Assembly: GCF_036370855.1 (NCBI RefSeq)
Contig: NC_088098.1
Location: forward strand, 37,017,981 to 37,081,980
DNA from: Dromaius novaehollandiae
Lineage: Eukaryota; Chordata; Aves; Casuariiformes; Dromaiidae
DNA: 64,000 nt
Direction of reading: 5' to 3'
The notes beneath the pieces are model-generated. The model had not been told where the DNA came from, searched no databases, and worked only from the letters and a program-made list of their open reading frames with translations. Shown here piece after piece: positions 1 to 12,300 of the stretch. The position numbers were made by a program, and so were the translations under genes. Position 1 is the first letter of the stretch; every line of letters starts with the position of its first letter.

Positions 1-250
1 CAACATTTAGTTTAGAGCATTGAAGTTCTGACAACTTTTGCTTTTGTACTGAAATGCATTGTGTGGTGGATTTTTTCCAGAAATTTCATCCTTGGAATAT
101 ACTATAGTAAATAATGAACACAATAATTCATTCTGAGTACCAAACACAGCAGCTGTTTGTTTCAGACTATTCAAAATACTGCAATCTTCTAGGCTAAGAA
201 AAAGCCATGGCTCTCCTATTAGCCCATCAGGGTTACATTTCTGTTGCTTT

Positions 251-284
251 CCCCCCCCCCCCCCCCACACACACACACACACAC
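251..284. repeat. Poly-C run and (AC)n microsatellite
   Basis: Sixteen C followed by nine AC units, inside an LGR5 intron. Confidence 0.95.
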
Positions 285-2486
285 TTTCAGCTTTAAATTA
301 AAGCAGTTTCTTTAAAATGTAAATAGTCCTTTGCAATGCTGTAAACCAAACACTTCTCAATGCGCAAACATAGTTTGCATAAAATACACTGAAAACTAAC
401 CAGCCAATTTTATTGTAAAAAGCAGCTGGATTTTAAAAGAACAGATGAAAATGAATGAGTTAGCAACAATGCATATGTTCCAAATTCTTTCCATTTGATT
501 TATTTACCACATTACTTATAACATCAGTATAGAATTTAAAAAGCTAGGTAATCCTATAGTAATTGGACACAGTTGTGCCACTGTTGCATCAAAAACTGAT
601 CTTAAAGCAGTTTAAGTAATTACCTGGGATTTTCTCCAAAGCAGGGAATCCCCAGGCAACGCTGACCGCAGCTCAGCAGCTCCAGTGCTGGCAAAGAGTG
701 CGGCTCTGGAGAAGGGAAAGGGACTATGAGTTTCTCAGTCCAACTATTCTCAGCTGCCACAGTGTCCCCTGTGGGCTACAAATGACTGCCATGAAATCCA
801 GAGGCCTCAAAGGATTGCCTTTTTGTTGACCTCAGGAGCCAGTAGCCAAACACGAATAACTCCAGGTTTGCAGTAAGTGCCCCTTGTCCAGTCCACCAAA
901 TTGCCTGATGTGCTTGAGATTACTGGTCCCCTTAGGACCTCACCTCTAATCAGGACATTACCTCAAACACTATTGTTTCAGATGATTCCCTAGGTGCAAA
1001 AAAATCTTTGGAGTATGGAATTGCAGTCTGAAATCCCAAATCAGGCACAGAATTTGACCATATGCTTCAGTGCTTTGTCTGGGCCATGGATGCTGATCCT
1101 TAAAGCATTCTCTCCCAGGAGGTTCTGTGTGCCATTCAGTGCTGACCTAAGTGAAAGCCCCAGACCATGGAGATTTAACTCTTTGCAGGGCTGTCTTAGT
1201 AAGGGTGTTCCTGGACAGGGCTTGTTTCTCTGTCAGAATTTGAGCTTGGGCTTGAAAGCACAGAGTATGGCCAGTTGTAAAAGGCTTGCAGACATCAAGG
1301 CAGCCAGTCAGAGCTGGGGATCTGCTGGCAAGTGGCCAGGGAGTCAGTGCTCTATCTGTTTGATGCCACAGGAGCTCCATTGTCCCAGATGCTCTACTTC
1401 AAGGTCCCAGCTGTAAGGGTAGTTATCCCTCTAAAGTAAGTGGATATACTTATTACCCAAAGTTAATGCATAGAAGTGTTTGCCAGACTGGATTTCAAAG
1501 ATACCTACAGAAACATTTTTCCCAGTGTGGCCTTACTATAGGCTTTTTACCCAGGGGTGCAGACAGCACTTCCATTCCCTGTGTGAACAGACAAGACCAA
1601 AACCAGCTTCAGTTCAGACACTATGTACCCACTGGGGTACAGTGCCACAGGAAATGGGCACAGAAAACGGACCCTGTCCACGGGCTGCGTCGTTCTGACC
1701 CGCTCAGAATTGCTTCATGCTCATTTGTGTAGAGATGCACTGGAATATGCTTTTGGTTGAGGACAGTGCTGCTCCCTCACTCAGACTGTAGTCGGAATGA
1801 TGATGAAGGGCCAGATATTGCCCTGGGAAGTAGTCATGCCATTTCCTTAGCTTTTCTGCCATGCAAAGAATCCCATTCAATACAGCCACATAAACGATCT
1901 GTTTACTAGTTCTAGATGAAATGGTTTCTCAGATTGCTTAGAATCTGCATGTACATGGATTACACTCTCTATCACATGCAAAAGAAGTAGGACTTTACAG
2001 CCTTGCTCTGTAGCTCATCAGCAGTAGCAGGACAACCGAATGAGTGAAAACAATACTGTGGGACTTGTTCAAGTAATGACCAAATGTGCTTGCATCAGTG
2101 AACAATTTGAAGCTTTCTAAATGCATAAATTTAATCTGGGAAGCTTTTTTCATACCAGACTGAACTAATGGGAGTTTCCCACACAAATCATCATTGTTTC
2201 TTTTGAAACCTTAGTTGTTTCTTTTGTTTTTCACAATGGAGAATTACTCATATGAATAAAATCAAGTAATTAATGACAAGGCAAAGATCTGATCCTCTAT
2301 TCAGCAGGCACAACTACATTGGATAGTTTGTTCATGTCCACATCTAAAGTATTTCAACAAAAAGGTGGTTTGGGGAGACTCAACATATTACAGTATAGTG
2401 TATAAAATCATTTACATGATAAATTTGCATAATTCATTATTTATCCCAAGGAAAGAAATACTTGCAGTTTAACAAGTACAGAGGAA

Positions 2487-2579
2487 ATATATATATATAT
2501 ATATATATAATATATAGTATATACTTTATGTATATGTATATACACACACATGTACCTACATGTATATGTGATATACACC
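2487..2579. repeat. (AT)n / TATATG / (AC)n compound microsatellite
   Basis: About 11 AT units followed by degenerate TATATG and ACAC steps, inside an LGR5 intron. Confidence 0.9.
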
Positions 2580-2850
2580 TATTATGCACTGTTTCCTACT
2601 ATGCAATCCCAATTTTAGAATGCCATTTTGCAATTTGCTTCATCCAAATGACATTGTCCACATAGAAAAAAGCAGAATTCCAGCTATTTCTTTGCTTTTC
2701 TTTTTCTTTTTTTGCTTTTTTCAGCTGTCTTCTTCTAGAAAACAAGGACATGCCTTTAAACACAGACACTTTTCTTATTACAAACAAAAAAATCTCAATC
2801 ATGCATTCACTTTCTTTTCTTACTGTGTAAACTATTTTTTCTTTTTCTAG

Positions 2851-2922
2851 GGGATTTCATAGTAATAACATCAAGTCAATACCTGAGCGTGCATTTGTGG
2901 GCAATCCATCACTTATTACAAT
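2851..2922 (+). CDS. LGR5: LGR5 exon: one LRR (about human residues 263-286)
   Basis: 72 bp exon with acceptor ctttttctag and donor gtaagtgc, entered and left in phase 2. It encodes one 24-residue leucine-rich repeat containing NNIKSIPERAF and GNPSLIT. This is the first LGR5 exon in the window. Confidence 0.95.
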
Positions 2923-5900
2923 GTAAGTGCTAATAGTTTACCAATAACTCCTGTTAGAAAAGATGGAATTAAATGTCATAATTGTGGCCATCAAACAGGT
3001 GTCCTTCTGGCTGTACTGTGTAGCACAGCATTATACAAGCAGACAAGAGCTCATATCTTTCCATTTTCATGGAGAGATGGGCAGTTTGCATACCTATTTA
3101 AAGGGACAGTAGTGCTCCGCAGCGTTTGACCTTTGGTTCAAGCTATTGCTTATGAGTCTCTTAGGATCACTGGCAGTGTAGAAGCTAGCAAAAAATTACT
3201 CTTGATGGCTTCTAGTCTCAGTTTCCATTGTCTTACATATGAATGCATTTAACTGGCAAACTGCAAAATAAGAAATTGTAAAATAAATGTAAGAAAAATA
3301 GAGACTCATCTTGAGGGATATTATTCTATGCGCAAAAGCAGCATGGCTTCGAAAGTGCACTGGGACTCAAATGCTATGGATAGACAGCCTCTTCCAAATA
3401 TAGGAAGCTCTGACTTTTTCACCTGCTAAATTTAAAATTGTACCAGATCGTAACCAGCACTTCATCTTTGTATTTCTTTCTTTGCAAACCTGGGAGAAAG
3501 AGGAAATATTTTGTTGTCTGGCTTCTAGCTTTAAAACCAAGGAAACAGTGGCTGCTTGAGCATTCAAAATAAGGTTGATGGAAATAGGTTAGTGGGTGAG
3601 AAAAAGCCCAGAGGTGCAGCAAGTCTGTGATTCATCCTGCAGAGTTTATTCATTTCCATATAGTATAATTGTGTGATTTATTTTGAATATTTTTAAATAT
3701 TTTGCATAAAATGTCTTTTTCCCCTATTTTTGCAGACATTTTTATGATAACCCTATCCAGCTTGTTGGAAAATCTGCTTTTCAACACTTACCAGAACTCA
3801 GAACTCTGTATGTGTTTACTTTTTTATTTTAATTGTCTTTACATAGTGAACTATTACAATTGTCTCACACTTCCCTGACAGTAATGATACTGAAATGATG
3901 TTTTTAAATTCTAGGACTTTAAATGGTGCTTCGCAGATAACAGAGTTTCCTGATCTGACTGGGACTACAAGTCTGGAGAGTTTGTAAGTGCTAAAGTACT
4001 CCATAGTATGCAAAATAAATGGTTTGGGGTTTTTTGGGTTTTTTTTTTTTTTTTTTTTTGCTTTGTTTTGGTTTCTGGGATACTGACTTATTTTAAGGAC
4101 TGTCCTAAAAAAGTATTTGCTTTGCAATGTTTAAAAAGTAAATTTTTTTTTGTAAATACTTTCAACAGGACACTCACAGGAGCACAGATCACCTCTCTCC
4201 CCAAATCAGCTTGTGACCAGTTACCTAATCTCCAAGTGCTGTACGTTTCAGTAAGATTGATAACATTACATTAACATTAGATTAGTAGACAAATGAAACC
4301 ATTATGATTTTGAAATTACCCACTTTCTGCTATTTCTGTGTATCACATACTGCTTAGGAACCCAGATAAGGGAGCAGGCCCCTATTTTTCTCTATAGTAC
4401 CAGCTTCAAAAACCTCACAGTCCACTTATCAGTGAGGATTTCCCATGCATTGTTGAAAAAGAGTCCTTTTCACATATAGTTACTTTGCATATTTTTAGGA
4501 AAGGGTAAAATGATTCTTGGTTTTGTTTAGAAAAACATCAGAACTGCTTACATGGCCTTGTTTGTGTTCATTCTGTCTCTCCTACACTAGTTTCTTTTTT
4601 TTCCTCATTGAGGCAGATAATGCAGTGAGGTCAATGGAAAATACAAGTGAGTAAGGAGTGCAGTTTTGAGTCTTTATTATGCTTCTCTTTTACTTTCTTT
4701 TCCAACCAGACATAAGTAGTTGACTGAAATTTTAATGGACTATTCCTTGGCATGTTGGGCCATAGTTTTTGTACTAACCATCCAATATTATTTTAGCTTG
4801 AAAATATCCTTTGAGTATATCACTAACGAAAGTAATCATTCTGTCCACTTCTTTGAGAATGAGCCAACAGCACTTTCCTCTACATATTACATCACTAGGA
4901 ATGTATTTGGTATTAGTTCTCTTGACCAATGCTGAAATAGCGCTAATTATAACACAATATTTGAATACCAGCATGGATGTCATGAACCGTTTTTAGAAAA
5001 ATTAGGTTTTAGTTGATGGACTCATTATAATCATTTCCAGAATGATAAAAGACAAAAACAGAGTTTGCTGCCAGAAAAAAGTTTGCACACAGACTTAAGT
5101 TTAGATACGTCTTGTATTATTCAAAAAGGATAAATAAACTCTAAACAGAAGGCAAATAAACACTATAGTAATATAAATGCTGTTCATAGTACAATTCACA
5201 TTTTATATTTTCAAGTATCACCCTATATTACGAGAGGTGACATTTAAAAGGTTAAGGAATGAACTTGACATCAGCATCATGTACTTAGAGTTGCTCTTTC
5301 CCCATTCCTGTCAGATTGGAACAAACCCAACAAACCCAAGTGGAACCAAGCCCACATTTAATTTTGCACATTACATTTGTCTATCCGATGAAATATACTG
5401 GGGTACTGAACCCCACAAGTCATTTGGAGGCAGCGATCTTGAAGACTTCCTGGCTCAGACACAGCAAAACACCCTGCTTTGAAACACAAATACTACAAGC
5501 ACAAACACTGCTTTGAAAGCTGATTTGGGCATCTTCCCTAGCCTCCAATGCTTCCAAATGTGGCTTAATGTACGCAGAGGCTTCCTGGGTGTCTGCGCAC
5601 CTGCAGCAAGGGTGTATCTGAGAACATGGTCCCAGCAGTCCTCAAAGGACTGCTCTCAGGATAGTTAAGTGTGTACCTCAGTATGGGAACCATAACCACT
5701 TGCCTTCTGCTGCAAAGACCCTCATGTATTAACAGAGTGGAAAAAAAATCCTTAAAAATGAACAAGTAAAATATTTCCTAGTGCTCTATCAGAACTGAGG
5801 GGAAGGGGATTTTTTTTTTTTTTTTTTTTTGATGTGTGGAGAGGAGTGTCAGTATGTATAAAATCCAAGTTGGTAACATCCTTTTAAGAAGACCTAAGTC

Positions 5901-8900
5901 ACATATCTGTGTGACAGAATAGCCATAATCCATCAGACATACCAAACATCTTTCACCTCATCTTAAAAGCCTCCAGCTCGCTAGAGTTGTTCTCTAACAC
6001 GCCTGACTTGGACCACAGATTGCCTGTGAACAACACAAAAACAGAGTCAGTAATCTTCACTACTGTAACAAAAATGTATGTATATTGATGGTAGCCTGTG
6101 TGCACAGTAAAAAGAGTGGGATACATTCAGTTCACACACTGTCATTGCTTGTACCATTTCCACAGATCGCGTATAGAATGTATGAAATGCCCTTCTCAGG
6201 ACAGTAACAATGAAAATTAAATTAAATTTTTTCCAAGGAAGCAACTTTATAGAGCTGAACCAATTTTAAAGAATTTGAAACAGGCAGGAAAGCATGTTAC
6301 TCTTTAGATGGATAATATTAGATAACAGTGGAAAAGGACATCTTTCCTGTTTATAGTTATAATGCTCTCTTCATAGGCAAAATTCCCATTCGGTTTGGTG
6401 TGAGTTTTCCCTGAGCAAGATGTACAGGATGAGACCATTATTCAAGAGGGGTGGAGGTGGGGGAGTTGGTTCTTTTTATTTTTTCTTTCCAATTTCTGCA
6501 AATTGCCAGGGCTTGTTTTTGATTAGTTATATTATACTATAAATCAGTCCAGCTGTTTCACTTATTCTGTAATTTGTTGAGTTTTGGCTCAAGTCTTTTT
6601 AGGTTTTTTTCCTGCATGTAGTGATTGATTTCAAAGTTAGTTCCAATATATTTTTAACCACAGCTCTCAACTAGAAGATATAACAGTTCTAAGGGTCAGA
6701 GGCAATACTTTAAGTAAAAAGTGTAGACTGGAAAGCTGATTACTGTTCAGTGTGACTATAGCCAGAAAATATAGGATCTTCTCTGACAAAATATGTATTT
6801 TGTAGATTATTTTAAATTATGTAAATATTTGTCAGATATTAAACTTGATGAATATGAAGCTATTCCATATAAGCATACTGCAAATTTCATTACTGTAAAA
6901 CACAGATGTCTACGTTTCAGGCAGGAAATCTTCAGACAATGCAAGGAATTTTCAAGCATAGGATATGCATTTAATACATCCTAACTTTTCCCCTCCTCTC
7001 CCCTCCTCCTCAGTTAGAAGTCAAAATCTGACAGATGAGAGATAATAACTGAGACTGCACATTTCTATTCCCTTGCGAGTGTGACTAAAAACAAGTTATT
7101 TTTAAATCCAGCATGAAGGTAGACAATGAAAGTAAAACTTTTTCTTTTAGTGTTACCTTGCTGTTAAACTTTACTTTTTTTTCTTGTCTCGTGTATTACA
7201 GGGATCTGTCTTATAATCTGCTGGAAGATTTACCCTGTTTTACTGCATGTAAAAAGCTCCAAAAAATGTAAGCCTCAGACTATCCTAAAATGCCTAAAAA
7301 GAAGCATCTGTATACAAATTTGCTTGGACATCATTAATTTTGTTACTGCTAGCCAATTTGACATATCCCAAATACATACCCTTACAATGTAAGGAAGTTG
7401 ATCCATAAACTCAGTCTAAAATGCCCCAAGGCATCCTCCAAATGTCTTCGAAACCAATGAGATTCTTATTGCTGTTTCAGTGACTTGCATCACAATGAAA
7501 TCGACGAAATCAAAGCAGACACTTTTCGGCAGCTGGCTGCTCTGCGTTCTCTGTGAGTACAGCCACAGCAGTGATTCACCTGGGTTCTCAGAAACATGGG
7601 GCATACACTGTTCCTGTTTCTATTTTTCCTCACTTGGATCATTCACCCATTAAGTCATAACTGTGAAAGCAGAATAAACATTGTGAAGTTGAGCATCTGC
7701 AGCAATGAATTCAAAGATGTAAACATATAGCTGTAAGAGCTGCTGCTTCTAAACATTTCTGGTGGAGGTGGAGAGAGATACTGAGCCAGAGCTAGTATCT
7801 GTTGGCAAGTTTGCAATAATCGGCTCTAGGGAACATGAAATCTTTTTATAGAGGATGGTATGTTAAGAAATACATTTCAATCCTGCGTGTGCTTATGGTT
7901 TTTACTCGGACAAGTATTCTAATAGGATAATTTTGTAGAGAAATTACTCACGGGTATAAGACTTTGCAAAATCTAGCCCATAGATTTTTTTTTTTTTTAA
8001 GAAGCGTTTTCAGTCTTCCTGATTTTTCAAGGGAGGTGAAGATTCTGGTTCGGAATTCAAGCGTATTGACAACAGATTTGCTTTTCCTAGTTATATGATG
8101 ATAATTTCCTGGTAGTAGTGCATATACCCACTCTTCTTTCTACTGCACTGGGAGACTGTGAAGCAAAATGAGAACAACTGAGTTAGATTGTAGAAGTCAT
8201 TAAGAAGTTTTAGAAAAAGTTCTCAATTTAGTAACTAACACCATTAACGGACTAACATCATTTAAAAACTGGGAAAAGACATCTCATTATGAGATATGCA
8301 GAAGCTTATTGAAAATATTTGCATGTAATTAATACCTTTTTATATTTAGGCACCTAATCAAGTGTATGAAAACTGCCATATTCACTCAGTGGGTATGTAA
8401 CTTACCGCTCACTTTTCTTGTAGGGATTTAGCTTGGAACAAAATTAAAATTATTCATCCCAATGCATTCTCTTCTTTACCATCTCTGATCAAACTGTAAG
8501 TATTCATAAATCTTTTATGTTTAAATTTTCACATTTTTCTTGCAAGAGCAAATAAAACTTTATAACTTAGTGCCCCACTCAGCAGAAATTGAGGGTTTTT
8601 TCTATTCTAATTCTCTGGTCTATTGAATTCCTATCTATGTCTGCTTTTTCATACTTCACCAACTCCCACAGGTATTATGGCAAAGCTACATATACCACTG
8701 TGTAATCACAGTGATTTTGGGCCCATGAAGTACTTCAGTGTATCTGCTTTTCTTCTGTTAGTTTGTTAGTAGTTTAGTCTCTTGTAACAGTGTTTCCAGG
8801 GCAGATTTGTTATTATTTGTGTGTCAGGACTAAGAAATCAGATTCAAAATAGAATACCATTTTCAAGTAAGCATCTTTATTTCATTGTTTCTCATTTGAT

Positions 8901-9281
8901 GGAACAGGTTTTCTTCTTTAATAACTTCAGCCAGAGTAGCTAGTGGTCAGAACATCAAAAGCCTAATTTTGCAGGCCTTATTCACAAGCTCTTCTCAGTC
9001 TTTATTAACTTCTTCCTTCTCTCCACTGTCATTGGAATGCCGCTTTAAGGTGACTCCCTGAGGCAGTGGGTGTATCAGGAAGACCTGAGAGAAAATTCCT
9101 CCAGAGTTATCTTGCTCGCAAAGACATACTGCTGGGCATGTGCTCATAGATAATCCAGTAGCTGCTGGGAAACCTGCATTTGGAAAGCTGGTGTAGGCTG
9201 CATCAGTATCCTGTTGATGTGCAAACCTGCTCTCTTGATGGTGTGCTGACAAATGTCCATAGACAGAGCATCGCCTATCAC

Positions 9282-9322
<41 letters not shown>

Positions 9323-12300
9323 ACCCTCCTCAGGGCTTTCCTACAGGAGAAAGTAAATGAGAAATGGATAAGGGAACACTATTCTACCAGCAGTAAGCTG
9401 TAGCTTTGGTCTATAGCACTGAACTCTCAGAGAGTGTTAAAGAAAAAAAATGCCCTTTAACACACACAGTAAACCAGTGTGCCAGTGTTATCTGACATGC
9501 TAGTCTGTAATCCTGGTCTGACTGAAGCTAGTAGTAGTTTTTATATTTCAGTGGGAACAAAGTTTCACCTTTGGTATTTAACCATGTTGTTAGTAATATC
9601 ACACAAACACCAGAAAAGTTAGAAGACCAGTGCATCAACATACCTCCTATTTTATGACTAGCCCCATAGATTTCAGTAGATAGTCCAGAAGAGCCCACCC
9701 TTTGGCATAAAAACATTTCAGTAGCAATCCCCTTCTTACTCCTTCCTGAGTGCTGACCAGCTGAAGTATTGCAGCATAGATTACTGTGAAGAGGACTGAA
9801 AAGGCTTGTAGAAAAAATGGAAGAGGGAAAGAGAGAAATAGAGAAAAGGGTACCTCTGAACTTCTTCGTCTCTCATTACTTTACATATTTCTCCTTGATC
9901 GCAATCACTTTTCCTTTATCTGTTTTACTTTCTGCAAGCCATATATCCATGTCCGTCTGCATTGTCTTCCCTCAGCTGCTCAGACAAACCTCAGCTCAGA
10001 ACTGTCACCTTCATTCTCTCCAGCCCAGAACTGTCCTGCTCTGAAACACATTTCTTCCCTGTCCACTGGCCCTGCTGCTTATGGAGGATTCAGAGCAGCC
10101 ATTTCCTCCTGCAACCCACTGAACGGTTTAAGCTGCAGGAATTTCTTCTGGTACTAGCTCCCTTTTATACCAACAGTCCAATGAACTGATTTTAAATTCA
10201 TTCGCTAATCTCAAAACTGGCACTATGAATGCTTGGAGTCAAAACTCGACAGAGTTTAGCAGAGGTTACTCTTAGCAAACTGCTAGACATTACTGTTAGC
10301 TTTCTGCTAGATACATAGATGTGTTCTCATGAATGGTGTTGCAGATTTGCTCTGCTGATTGGGGTCTCTGCTTAATGCAGTGATCTTTGATAGAGTTAGA
10401 AATGTATAACCTGTTTTTCCAACATGACACTTCAAGTGCTGAAGAAAAAAAATGAAAACCTGTAAGCTGATTTTTATTTGCTGTTATGTAGGGACGTGTC
10501 ATCCAACCTTTTGTCCTCTTTTCCTGTGACGGGGCTACATGGTTTAACTCATCTAAAATTAACAGGAAATCATGCCCTACAAAGTTTGATATCATCTGAA
10601 AATTTTCCAGAACTCAAGTGAGTATATCATTAAAACTAATAAGCCACATTTGGGTTCATGTGCAATGGAAGGTGTGTCAGTGTGTAAGGCATGGTGCTTT
10701 GTGTTATCAGTCTTTGATCTGTGTTATTAAAACTAAAGCAAATATGATAAAAATATGATAGACTTATTTTATTATGCTCACTTTTAACTGAAGAAACTAT
10801 GAAGGGTTTTGAAATATTAACCCCAGTACTTGTTTAAAACGAGCCACATCTGCTTCCTGGTGATATGGTTCAAAAGCTGTTAAAACAATATTGCTAGCAG
10901 CTTAGTGATATGCCCTTCTTCTGCTGGCTTTTCTTACAGAACTTCCATTAAATTTAATGGGAACTCAGTAAATATCAAGGGAAGAATATACTCCTGAAGT
11001 TTTAAAATATTTGGTCATATTTGTTTAAAGTAGAAACAAACAGATTTTAACTTTAATCTTTTGATTAAGATTCAGATAATATTTGTCCATCATTAAAACA
11101 TTTTGATGCTAATTGATAGTTTTCTGCTGGATGCTCTGTGATAGAGGAAGGAAATGTTTTCTAGTGATTATTTGCAGCTCTGCCAGTCATTGGATGACCA
11201 TAGAGAAATCATTTTAAAGAGAGATTTGCCTCTTACTTTAGGGTACTTGAGAGTGACCCCTAATTCACCTAGTTCCCTTGATTTTTGTATTTTAATTGGA
11301 AGATGTCAAAGTGCAAAATTTATTTTTATTCCTTATTTCCCCATTTTATTGTAGGAGGTTTGAGATCATAAAGTTTGAAACATATAGCATGTGCATAGGT
11401 ACATCCTCACTAGATTCAGCTTTTGCAGTGCAGAAGTTCCCTAAGTCATAGCAGGCCGACAACTCAAGGAGACATACCACCGATGAAAAGGACTAGGGAG
11501 TTTGGAGTTGTAAATGAGAGAGTCATGAGTAGAAATAGGAAGGTGATTTAAGCTCTGTATACTGTACTGGAGGGATTCATACCAGAATACTTCTGTGGTG
11601 GTATAGAAATATAATTGGAGAGAGGAGCTGCAAAAAATGGTTCCAGGATTAGGGACAAATGCCTTAAAAGACTTAATAAAACCAATACCTGTAGTCTTGT
11701 CACAGAGAAGAATGGGCGATGACTTGATCACAGTATATGAAACTACTTTATAATGAAAAGACTCAAAGTACTAGAGGCTTTACACAAGTTCAGATGGGTC
11801 TCAGAGGTCAAGAATCAAGTACCATAAGAAGTCCTGTATGGCTGAGGCTGAGTTTTTAATCATAGTTTTTCTTCTCTGACTTTGCCCGCATGTTGAGGCA
11901 GATGACAATTCTAAATATCCGAAGGTTCTTGAAAAGAATGTAAATACAAGAAAATCAGTGAGTGCCAGCTAGCAAATATACAGTAATATATATGTATATG
12001 CATACAGTAATGTACATGTATACAGTATATGGCATGGCCTACAAGCATAAGAAGTATTGCTTCTAGAATAATTCACTATTCAACTGAATTATACACAACT
12101 AGGATTTGTTAATTCCTATATTAAAACTATATTTTTTATGATTTTTCCCCCAGTAAAATTATGTACATTGCTAAAATGCAACTACAATGAATCTAATCCA
12201 TGTGAGTAAGTACTTAACAAAGAAGTGTCAGGGAATAGCTGAAGTCATTAAAAAAGATATAAGAGGTATGATTACATATCTCAGGCTGATTGATATCTGT

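Larger units (their letters stand above)
1..2850 (+). other. LGR5: LGR5 intron (partial)
   Basis: Intron upstream of the first visible LGR5 exon. I looked for the preceding LRR exon and did not find it. It contains a C-run followed by (AC)n at 251-284 and an AT/AC microsatellite at about 2487-2579. I see nothing else I can name. Confidence 0.8.

Noticed and set aside
994..1416. 140-codon open frame on the plus strand
   Set aside because: It lies in an LGR5 intron, shows no protein similarity I recognise and no splice context; best explained as chance.
4008..4274. 88-codon frame reading through an LGR5 exon
   Set aside because: Only the part at 4169-4240 is exon; the rest is intron read-through across a poly-T tract.
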